Origin: Candidatus Saccharimonadota bacterium
GTDB taxonomy: Bacteria > Patescibacteriota > Saccharimonadia > Saccharimonadales > Saccharimonadaceae
DNA: 27,991 nt
NCBI GenBank assembly: GCA_900556885.1
Contig: UNSQ01000008.1
Span: 1 to 27,991 of the forward strand
Reading direction: 5' to 3'
The notes beneath the pieces are model-generated. The model ran no database searches. It was not told the origin of the DNA and was given only the letters and a program-made list of their open reading frames with translations. Both the position numbers and the translations under genes were made by a program. Positions within the stretch are counted from its first letter, which is position 1, and the number at the start of each line of letters is the position of its first letter. Positions 22,317-27,991 of this stretch are shown piece after piece.

Positions 22317-22660
22317 CGATCATCTCCGCTGCCATGAATCTTTCCACGACTCTGGCGACTAAGCAGTTTGTCGTTATTTCTGCGAGCCACTTCTTCCAGA
22401 CTACAATCAAGCAAATGAGCCACAGAATTAACATACCACAAAACATCACCGAGTTCTTTTATTATCGCATCCCGATCGTCTTCTGAGATTTTTCCGTTTT
22501 TATCACGCAGGATCTTCTTAAATTTCTCCATAATTTCGCCAGATTCGCCACTTAATCCCAATATCTGTGCCATCAATCTCGCGTCAACATTACCATATTT
22601 ATGAGAATCTTTATCTGTTAAGGTAGAAATTGCTTTAGTTGAATAATCATTAAATTGCAT
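22313..22660 (-). CDS. MazG-type nucleotide pyrophosphohydrolase-like protein
   Basis: 115 residues. GLSGESGEIMEKFKKIL gives the first metal-binding helix (ExxE), and DAIIKELGDVLWYVNSVAHLL gives the second (ExxD with the family-typical LGDVLWY). LEEVARRNNDKLLSR matches the end of the fold. It is predicted to cleave non-canonical or excess (d)NTPs. The protein differs from the MazG-like one at 7509. AAAGGA lies about 5 bases before the ATG, and 17 bases separate it from the trmB stop upstream, so it is likely in one operon with trmB. Confidence 0.85.
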   Translation of the reverse strand: MQFNDYSTKAISTLTDKDSHKYGNVDARLMAQILGLSGESGEIMEKFKKILRDKNGKISEDDRDAIIKELGDVLWYVNSVAHLLDCSLEEVARRNNDKLLSRQSRGKIHGSGDDR

Positions 22661-22677
22661 AATATTCCTTTCATTTA

Positions 22678-23319
22678 TTAGCGGGTAGTTCTTACGAAAT
22701 TAATAGTTTTTCCTTCGCCAATCCACCTTTGTTCGTAAGTCGTCATTATTTTATATTCGTCATTTAGCGCGGATTCATGAAGATCAAAACTCAACTCTTT
22801 AATTTGCCATTTTTCTGCCACCAATTGCTCCAAGCTCCAACAGAAAAAAATGTGATCGTCGTGTTTAATTAATAAAGATCCGTCCGATTTTAGCAATGAA
22901 GAATACTTCTTCAAAAAATTAGGATGAGTCAAGCGGCGCCCAGCGCTATGCTTCCTCGGGAACGGATCAGGAAATGTTACCCAAATTTGCTCCAAAGAAT
23001 TCTGCTCTACTAATTGGTCTATTTGATCAGCCCGCGCTCGAACAAAAAACACATTCTCTAGCCCCTTTTCTTCAGCGATTTTCGCGCCCTTTTGCAATCG
23101 ATCACCTTTAACATCAATTGCTAAAAACGTCTTTTCAGGATGACGCAATGCAAGCTCCACACTGAATAGTCCAGTTCCAGCACCGATTTCCAAACAATCG
23201 ACTTCCCGTTCTATCCATTCGTCAAATTCAAAACATAGAGGTGAATTGTGGAATAAAGCGAATTTATACTTCTTACGTTTTCTGGTGATAATAAATTGAT
23301 TCGGATCGACAAAACTCAT
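22678..23319 (-). CDS. trmB: tRNA (guanine-N7-)-methyltransferase TrmB
   Basis: TrmB methylates G46 in the variable loop of tRNAs using SAM. The SAM-binding motif LEIGAGTGLFSVELA (about 43-57) is followed by FLAIDVKGDRLQKG. The family-specific FPDPFPRKHSAGRRLTHPNFL and the C-terminal TTYEQRWIGEGKTINFV are both present. The length of 213 is normal. A TATAAT ends 7 bases before the ATG with no Shine-Dalgarno, so a leaderless message is likely. That -10 overlaps the -10 of the divergent mscS-like gene. The MazG-type gene follows 17 bases downstream. Confidence 0.94.
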   Translation of the reverse strand: MSFVDPNQFIITRKRKKYKFALFHNSPLCFEFDEWIEREVDCLEIGAGTGLFSVELALRHPEKTFLAIDVKGDRLQKGAKIAEEKGLENVFFVRARADQIDQLVEQNSLEQIWVTFPDPFPRKHSAGRRLTHPNFLKKYSSLLKSDGSLLIKHDDHIFFCWSLEQLVAEKWQIKELSFDLHESALNDEYKIMTTYEQRWIGEGKTINFVRTTR

Positions 23320-23326
23320 ATTTTCT

Positions 23327-23334
23327 ATTATACT
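23327..23334. promoter_or_regulatory. Overlapping divergent -10 elements of trmB and the MscS-like gene
   Basis: In the 24-base gap, minus-strand TATAAT (23327-23332) and plus-strand TATACT (23329-23334) share four base pairs. They end 7 bases before trmB ATG and 9 bases before the MscS ATG respectively. Confidence 0.6.
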
Positions 23335-23343
23335 AAATCAATA

Positions 23344-24246
23344 ATGGATAAGCTTATAAAACAGCTCTTAGATTCTTCTACATTAGGTCAATGGCTGCAT
23401 GGCAATAACCTTGGCTGGTTAATTAGTGAGCGCATTATCGACACAGTTAGCATTATTATCGGCTCTGTTTTTGTTTATTTTCTGGGGAAATATTTATTAT
23501 CTTGGACTATCCATTATTCTATACGCTCCACCGCTAAACATCGTTCCTGGCACCGTAAAGACATAGAAAAGCGCGAAAAAACTCTCGTCCAATTAACCCG
23601 AAGTTTCTGGCAAATCATAATAATTTTCTATGTCGCCGCAATTGTCGCCAATAAACTATTTCTATTTGATTTATCGCCGCTATTCGCTAGTGCTGGTATA
23701 ATCGGTGTGGCATTAGGATTTGGCGCCCAATCACTCGTTAAGGACTTCTTGTCTGGTATTTTCATCATCGCCGAAAATCAATATCGTGTTGGCGATGTTG
23801 TTGACGTAATGGGAGCTGCTGGAACCGTCGAGAGAGTCGGCACTCGCACTACTGTTATACGAGATTCTGAGGGCAATGTTCATTATGTTCCAAACGGCAC
23901 AATTCAGCACGTTATCAATAAAACTATGGGCTATAGTATGTCGCGCTTCAGCATTTATATCGACCCAAGTTCTGACATTTCTGCAGTTACAGACATCATT
24001 AACGCTACTGGTCAAGAATTGGCTAAAGAAAAGGCTTGGCAAAAGAAAATTATCGATCCGCCTAAATTCGTTTCCGTTGGCGATATTACTGGACGAGGAA
24101 CAGAATTGATCATTGCCGGAAAAACTCAGCCATCAGATCAGTGGTCTGTTACCTCTGAAATGCGACATCGATTACTACAAAACTTTGATCGCGAAGGAGT
24201 TCTTCTGGCGACTCTGCCGACCCCAACCTCAATAACCAGAAGATAA
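23344..24246 (+). CDS. Mechanosensitive channel of the MscS family
   Basis: MscS channels open under membrane tension to release solutes during osmotic downshock. About 300 residues: two or three membrane spans near 25-50, 80-105 and the pore helix about 112-140. The glycine/alanine-rich pore region is GIIGVALGFGAQSLVKDFLSGIFIIAE, followed by QYRVGDVVDV of the beta domain and VERVGTRTTVIRDSEGNVHYVPNG, all family signatures. ATG 23344 is chosen over an in-frame ATG at 23296, which lies inside trmB and upstream of the -10. The stop is 3 bases from the convergent neighbour's stop. Confidence 0.92.
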   Translation: MDKLIKQLLDSSTLGQWLHGNNLGWLISERIIDTVSIIIGSVFVYFLGKYLLSWTIHYSIRSTAKHRSWHRKDIEKREKTLVQLTRSFWQIIIIFYVAAIVANKLFLFDLSPLFASAGIIGVALGFGAQSLVKDFLSGIFIIAENQYRVGDVVDVMGAAGTVERVGTRTTVIRDSEGNVHYVPNGTIQHVINKTMGYSMSRFSIYIDPSSDISAVTDIINATGQELAKEKAWQKKIIDPPKFVSVGDITGRGTELIIAGKTQPSDQWSVTSEMRHRLLQNFDREGVLLATLPTPTSITRR

Positions 24247-24249
24247 AGA

Positions 24250-24594
24250 TTAATTATTAGACAAACCCAATTCTTTATCGCTCAACACATCATTAGAAAA
24301 CGCTTTAATCTTATTAACGTTCTCTACTTCTTTATCATAAATTCCCAAAAATTCCTTCAATGTATCCTTATTTACTGTACCTTGTGCGTCAAATTCGTGA
24401 CTTTTTTCATCCGCATCTTTGCTAATTTGACTGCGGCGAGAAGCGTATTCTGGGCGACTCAAATCCAATCGATAAGCGTCAGTCTTGTAATACACAAACA
24501 TTGCAATCGATACTAGCAAGACCGAGATTGCAATAGTCAGCCCAATAAATGTAGCGAATTTATAACTACGAAATAATTCCTTAGCCCTATTCAT
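24250..24594 (-). CDS. Unassigned single-span membrane protein (114 aa)
   Basis: An N-terminal cytoplasmic stretch MNRAKELFRSYK, one membrane span (about 14-36), then an external acidic/helical domain with KDTLKEFLGIYDKEVENVNKIKAF. GGAGG lies about 6 bases before the ATG. The gene overlaps its upstream neighbour by 8 bases and is in one operon with it; both encode exported helical domains, so they may work together. No family is recognised. Confidence 0.62.
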   Translation of the reverse strand: MNRAKELFRSYKFATFIGLTIAISVLLVSIAMFVYYKTDAYRLDLSRPEYASRRSQISKDADEKSHEFDAQGTVNKDTLKEFLGIYDKEVENVNKIKAFSNDVLSDKELGLSNN

Positions 24595-25129
24595 TAGAAC
24601 CTCCAGACAGCGAATTTTTAATAACTTGCACTTCTTCTTTGTATCTCACTAACAATTCATCCAAGACCTTCACATCCTCAGAAAGTTTATTACGAGCCTC
24701 GCGAGCGACGGTCAATTTTTTATAATAGTCCGCCACATTATTAGAGCAATTTGCGCGCTGAAGATCAGTCATCGCAGTGTCGTAATCGTTGTAATTGCTA
24801 TTAAACTTAAGTCTCATCGACTCGAACTCATTAGTAATGTTCACCAACTTTGAACTGTCCAGCTTATTGATTGCCAATCGACCGTTCAGCCTGGCCATAA
24901 GTTTGGTAGAAATAGAATTATATCTTTGTCCAACGTTAACCCTAGTTAGAGCGTCATTGGTGTGGATGTTTTTAATAGCAACTCTTACGGAACTACAGTT
25001 TCGATCAAGTGTTTTTATGATCTCAGAATCAGCCGTAGCATCGACAGACTGAGCCTCAACTGCCCGTGGCGTCACTAACAAACTAGAAGCAATCAAAAAA
25101 GACGCGAGATAGAAAGTAACTTTTTTCAT
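24587..25129 (-). CDS. Secreted helical protein with signal peptide (180 aa)
   Basis: A classic Sec signal peptide: MKKVTFYLASFLIASSLLV followed by TPRAVEAQ (likely cleavage after AEA-type VEA). The mature part is helical and charged, with two Cys (RNCSSV and RANCSNN) that could pair, and a C-terminal coiled-coil-like segment (about 140-172). ATG 25129 is used; a GTG directly before it is also in frame. A well-formed promoter ends 7 bases before this ATG, predicting a leaderless message. It overlaps the downstream single-span gene by 8 bases. Function unknown; probably envelope-associated. Confidence 0.68.
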   Translation of the reverse strand: MKKVTFYLASFLIASSLLVTPRAVEAQSVDATADSEIIKTLDRNCSSVRVAIKNIHTNDALTRVNVGQRYNSISTKLMARLNGRLAINKLDSSKLVNITNEFESMRLKFNSNYNDYDTAMTDLQRANCSNNVADYYKKLTVAREARNKLSEDVKVLDELLVRYKEEVQVIKNSLSGGSNE

Positions 25130-25136
25130 CACTTAT

Positions 25137-25166
25137 ATTATCTCACGTCTTCTTGAATAGAGTCAA
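25137..25166 (-). promoter_or_regulatory. Promoter of the 25129 signal-peptide gene, predicted leaderless
   Basis: Minus-strand TTGACT (25161-25166), 18-base spacer, GATAAT (25137-25142). Each has one mismatch to consensus. It ends 7 bases before ATG 25129. Confidence 0.7.
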
Positions 25167-25169
25167 ATA

Positions 25170-25439
25170 TTACTTGAAACGTTTTTCGACGTTGCCCTTA
25201 ACATCTTTTGCAGTTTCTGCTACAGCATCTCCAACTTTCTGAGAGCCAGCTTTCAATGAGTCTACGCTGTCTTTAGCTGCAGCGGTCGCTTTGCAAGCTA
25301 CTTTTTCAGTGTCGGCTTTCAATTTTACAGCTTTATCCTTCAAGTCTTTCCTTGTTTCCTTACCGCTCTTTGGTGCGGTTAAAATTCCAGCTGTAAAACC
25401 TGCTGCTACTGCTCCGATAATTGCTAAAACTTTTTTCAT
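25170..25439 (-). CDS. YtxH-like small membrane protein
   Basis: 89 residues: one N-terminal hydrophobic segment (VLAIIGAVAAGFTAGILTAP) then KSGKETRKDLKDKA, the typical YtxH/gas-vesicle-like opening (GxxAGLLxAPKSGKExR). A long Ala/Lys/Asp amphipathic helix runs to the end. Such proteins are general-stress or envelope proteins in Firmicutes; the exact role is unknown. AGGAG lies about 7 bases before the ATG. It follows the 73-aa membrane gene by 19 bases in a probable two-gene unit under the strong promoter at 25768-25796. Confidence 0.78.
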   Translation of the reverse strand: MKKVLAIIGAVAAGFTAGILTAPKSGKETRKDLKDKAVKLKADTEKVACKATAAAKDSVDSLKAGSQKVGDAVAETAKDVKGNVEKRFK

Positions 25440-25458
25440 ATATTACTCCTTTTTTTAA

Positions 25459-25680
25459 TTATTTTTTACGAAATAAACCTGATAGTTCACTGAAAACTTT
25501 TGTTGGCGACAACCATTCGGTTGCACTAGCTACGTTAGTTGTAATTTTACTAACGCTTTTCATGACCGTATTAAGTCTTACCAACAAGGCGATAACCACT
25601 GACAGTAGCGTTACGATAATAACCGACAACAATCCTACGATGATTGATAATAAAACGATGGCTGTTTGGATATCTTCCAC
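25459..25680 (-). CDS. Small membrane protein (DUF948-like)
   Basis: 73 residues: a long hydrophobic N-terminal helix (about 5-33, IVLLSIIVGLLSVIIVTLLSV), then an amphipathic helix (LNTVMKSVSKITTNVASATEWL) and a basic end (FRKK). The layout resembles DUF948 proteins, which often neighbour YtxH genes; here the YtxH-like gene is immediately downstream. GTG start at 25680 with AAAGGT 6 bases upstream. Probable envelope-stress pair. Confidence 0.65.
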   Translation of the reverse strand: MEDIQTAIVLLSIIVGLLSVIIVTLLSVVIALLVRLNTVMKSVSKITTNVASATEWLSPTKVFSELSGLFRKK

Positions 25681-25767
25681 GCTTTACCTTTCTGCAAAAG
25701 TTTATATTTGTTATGTTTATTTTAGCATGCTTGTTAAATTGTTTGTATTAGATAATCTAACTATTTC

Positions 25768-25796
25768 ACTATAGCATAAGCTTATTAAATTGTCAA
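25768..25796 (-). promoter_or_regulatory. Strong promoter of the DUF948-like/YtxH-like pair
   Basis: Minus-strand TTGACA (25791-25796, perfect), 17-base spacer, TATAGT (25768-25773) preceded by TGC (extended -10). It leaves an untranslated leader of about 80 bases. Confidence 0.82.
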
Positions 25797-25822
25797 TAGA
25801 GATGTCTGCTAATCGTTAATAA

Positions 25823-25828
25823 TATGAT
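25823..25828 (+). promoter_or_regulatory. -10 box of the VIT-family gene
   Basis: TATGAT ends 8 bases before ATG 25837 (14 before the second ATG at 25843). No Shine-Dalgarno is seen. Confidence 0.4.
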
Positions 25829-25836
25829 AAACTGGT

Positions 25837-26376
25837 ATGGTTATGCGAGATTTTTTCAAACGATATATACCGGAATTTGTTTATGGCGCGGTCGACGGCA
25901 CAGTAACGACATTTGCAGTCGTGGCGGCTTCAGCTGGAGCTGGAATATCCAGTTCAGTAATTCTTATATTAGGAATTGCTAATTTAATAGCCGACGGATT
26001 CTCAATGGGCTCTAGTGCATATTTGGCAGCCAGCGCCGAACACGAAGAATCTGTGCGCGACACCCAAAAACGCTCATCCCCAAAGATCATAGGCGCAGTA
26101 ACATTCTTAGCTTTCGTGGTGGTCGGTAGCGTACCCGTGTTACCATATTTGATTGACGTAATTGCAAACTTAAAGGCGCCAAGTGCGGCATTATTCTATG
26201 TTAGCTCGGCGCTAACTGCGGCAACGTTCTTAGCAATCGGCTTCATCAAAGGTAAAGTCAGCAAACAATCACCTTGGCAATCTGCAGGCATCACGCTACT
26301 TCTTGGGGCAATTGCGGCAGGACTAGCCTACTTTGCGGGCGACATTTTGGCAGCGTGGCTGGGTATTAGGATTTAG
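25837..26376 (+). CDS. VIT1/CCC1-family metal transporter
   Basis: VIT/CCC1 proteins move Fe2+ or Mn2+ across membranes. VYGAVDGTVTTFAVVAASAGAG (about 16-37) and ILGIANLIADGFSMGSSAYLAA (about 46-67) are the signature first two spans with the metal-path Asp residues. Three further spans follow (about 86-110, 118-140, 150-172). The 179-residue protein lacks the metal-binding cytoplasmic helical insert of plant VIT1, as in short bacterial forms. The start is ATG 25837 or 25843. The 3' end overlaps the convergent amidohydrolase gene by 54 bases. Confidence 0.88.
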   Translation: MVMRDFFKRYIPEFVYGAVDGTVTTFAVVAASAGAGISSSVILILGIANLIADGFSMGSSAYLAASAEHEESVRDTQKRSSPKIIGAVTFLAFVVVGSVPVLPYLIDVIANLKAPSAALFYVSSALTAATFLAIGFIKGKVSKQSPWQSAGITLLLGAIAAGLAYFAGDILAAWLGIRI

Positions 26377-27111
26377 ATTTTCTGCGATAAAATTTATTAT
26401 TTTATCTATATTACACACAGCCTTTTCGTCTACCACACCACCATTCAAATAGACGCGCCTATTAATTTCCAACATCACCGACTGTATCTTTGGATTTTCA
26501 TCGTGATAAAATTCCATCGGAACCAGCGCCCCAGAATACGGATAATTTAACTCACAACTATATCCCATTTTTTCAATATACGTTTTTAATTTTGATGCAT
26601 TGTCTTTACCGAACCATTTTTCATCATAGCCAAGGCAAATATCTGGTAAATTCTCTGTCCAGCCAAACAATCTTCGCACCAATTCATCGCTATAACTATG
26701 AATATCAATAATCACACACGAGCCATATTGATCAACAATTCCCCTACTCAATGTGTTTAGTTGTTTGTGATGTAAGTCGTATGATTTACCCAAAATTTCT
26801 TCGCGGCGGGATGATTCTATTTTGCGATATTGCGTACCGTCAGATAAACGTGTATAAATCGCTCCCATACCCAGCTTAGCCATCGACTCAGCTTCGTCAT
26901 CGCGAAACCTCTCGACGTCACAATATAGCCGCGAATATTTAGCTATAATTTTATGGCTATCTATATTTTTAACGAGCTCATCAACTTTATAATCAGCAAT
27001 GAAACGCAATTCCCTCTCGATAATCTCTTTACCCACCGTAATATCACGCCAAAAATCAGGCGGCAAGCACAACGAGGCGTGAGGAATGTGAAGAATAATA
27101 TTGTCCATCAT
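26323..27111 (-). CDS. N-formylglutamate amidohydrolase-family protein
   Basis: 262 residues with the family pattern LHIPHAS near the N-terminus (7-13), YCDVERFRDDEAE, IIDIHSYS and ELNYPYSGALVPMEFYH, then a glutamate in MLEINRRVY. The His/Asp/Glu residues are those expected to hold zinc. True substrates in this family vary (N-formylglutamate, other N-acyl amino acids, peptidoglycan-like amides), and no histidine-degradation genes are nearby, so I keep the name general. The ATG pair at 27111/27108 has only AGG directly upstream. The C-terminus overlaps the VIT gene by 54 bases. Confidence 0.82.
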   Translation of the reverse strand: MMDNIILHIPHASLCLPPDFWRDITVGKEIIERELRFIADYKVDELVKNIDSHKIIAKYSRLYCDVERFRDDEAESMAKLGMGAIYTRLSDGTQYRKIESSRREEILGKSYDLHHKQLNTLSRGIVDQYGSCVIIDIHSYSDELVRRLFGWTENLPDICLGYDEKWFGKDNASKLKTYIEKMGYSCELNYPYSGALVPMEFYHDENPKIQSVMLEINRRVYLNGGVVDEKAVCNIDKIINFIAENLNPNTQPRCQNVARKVG

Positions 27112-27148
27112 CCTACGATAGCCTCCCGTAAACTCAATAAACTAGATC

Positions 27149-27991
27149 TCACAAACCCAATTCGCGTAGCTGAGCGGGATCGACAACTGATGGTGAATTC
27201 ATCATCACATCCACGCCAGAGCCATTCTTTGGAAACGCCAGAGTCTCACGGACGTTTTGTTCATCGGTCAATTCCATCAAAATACGATCAACACCAAAAG
27301 CACATCCTGCGTGAGGCGGAGCGCCGTATTTGAAAGCGCCCAACATAGCACCAAACTTTTCTTCAACATAAGATTTGCTAAAGCCCAGTAACCCAAACAC
27401 TTTATATAACACCGCTGGATTATGGTTGCGAACGCCGCCAGAGCAAATCTCATAGCCATTCATCACCATATCAAACTGATCAGCAACAATGGATAATTTT
27501 TCGGCGTCAGTTTCAGCAGACTCCAGAGCTTGCAATCCACCCTTTGGCATACTGAATGGATTATGCCCAAAATCAAGTTTTTTACTTCGGTCATCCCATT
27601 CATAAAACGGAAAATCAATAATCCAAGCAAACGCCACGACCGATGGGTCTTTAAGATTAAAGTGTGAGGCAAATTCATTACGCAAGCGCCCCAACACCGT
27701 GTTAACAACCGAGCGAGAATCAGCACCAAAGAACACTGCATCGCCATCAACCGCACCAGTTTTCTGTTGGATGTCAGCCAATTCCTTCTCACTCAAGAAT
27801 TTCGCAATTGGAGATTTTGCTTCGCCGTCTTGATACGTAATGTATGCCAAACCGCCAGCGCCTTCACTCTTAGCGATGTTGGTGAAATTGTCAATTTGCT
27901 TGCGACTCAAACTTGCGCCATTTTTTACGCAAATAGCCTTAATGCATTCAGCATTTTTAAATACACCAAACTCAGTCTCCGACAACACGTC
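27149..27991 (-). CDS. aspS: Aspartyl-tRNA synthetase, C-terminal part (runs off the right edge)
   Basis: The frame is open to the window edge; about 281 residues are visible. In order: the end of the GAD-type insert domain (FSTG-like region with GAGGLAYITYQDGEAKSPIAK and KTGAVDGDAVFFGAD), the second half of the class II core (FAWIIDFPFYEWDD, LDFGHNPFS, YEICSGGVRNHNP), motif 3 GAPPHAGCAFGVDRILMELT, and the closing VRETLAFPKNGSG...PSVVDPAQLRELGL. This is bacterial-type AspRS. The anticodon-binding domain and motifs 1-2 are outside the window. Motif 3 has HAG where HGG is usual. Confidence 0.94.
   Translation of the reverse strand, partial: DVLSETEFGVFKNAECIKAICVKNGASLSRKQIDNFTNIAKSEGAGGLAYITYQDGEAKSPIAKFLSEKELADIQQKTGAVDGDAVFFGADSRSVVNTVLGRLRNEFASHFNLKDPSVVAFAWIIDFPFYEWDDRSKKLDFGHNPFSMPKGGLQALESAETDAEKLSIVADQFDMVMNGYEICSGGVRNHNPAVLYKVFGLLGFSKSYVEEKFGAMLGAFKYGAPPHAGCAFGVDRILMELTDEQNVRETLAFPKNGSGVDVMMNSPSVVDPAQLRELGL

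Noticed and set aside
23296..23343. Upstream in-frame start for the MscS-like gene
   Set aside because: It would place the start inside divergent trmB and before the -10 box; MDKLIKQLL at 23344 fits better.
1..27991. CRISPR array, phage region, rRNA operon
   Set aside because: No regularly spaced repeats, no phage structural genes and no rRNA-like sequence were seen on either strand.

Overview
The window reads as a chromosomal segment of a small-genome bacterium. Candidatus Saccharibacteria (TM7) or a close Patescibacteria relative is my inference, not something proven by a marker gene. Supporting signs are very tight gene packing, short versions of HrcA and TilS, a minimal Tat system beside tiny surface-type proteins, peptidoglycan genes (murC, murJ, an FtsB/DivIC-like gene), nucleotide-salvage genes and many small unassigned membrane proteins. 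UGA acts as a stop (for example at the end of gmk), so the UGA-to-glycine code of Gracilibacteria/SR1 does not apply.

Layout. 1-2074: start of a surface-type protein, a 70-aa twin-arginine protein, tatC and tatA (minus strand), and a divergent small protein with a sortase-like tail. 2101-3341: hrcA-grpE under a CIRCE operator. 3345-13842: a long minus-strand block that probably began as one operon, tilS-ftsH-murJ-lepA-nucleotidase-gmk-LssY-like. It is now broken inside lepA by about 1.8 kb of accessory DNA (6853-8627) carrying a Nudix-like protein, a MazG-like protein with an apparent ACG start, a SemiSWEET, an IS256-family transposase remnant and a 57-bp direct repeat. Both lepA halves stay open and the cut falls between domains II and III.

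13849-17514: tRNA-Met(CAU), a 54-aa gene, a membrane protein, an ATP-cone protein, a flavin oxidoreductase without its redox cysteines, tRNA-Ile2(CAU), an FtsB/DivIC-like gene and initiator tRNA-fMet(CAU). All three tRNAs have anticodon CAU, and tilS, whose product modifies the Ile2 species, lies next to the first. 17515-19980: accessory-looking DNA with a pseudogene, an unknown gene paired with an ADP-ribosylglycohydrolase, a possible structured RNA and a Cys-cluster protein. 20042-27991: a small conserved-looking protein, a membrane protein, murC, a second MazG-type protein, trmB, mscS, four envelope genes, a VIT-family transporter, an N-formylglutamate amidohydrolase-like gene and the 3' part of aspS.

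A recurring regulatory pattern is a -10 hexamer ending 6-8 bases before the start codon, with no Shine-Dalgarno. It is seen at hrcA, the LssY-like gene, tilS, the ADP-ribosylglycohydrolase, the Cys-cluster gene, murC, trmB and the signal-peptide gene at 25129. This predicts leaderless mRNAs for first genes of operons, while internal genes carry good Shine-Dalgarno sequences.
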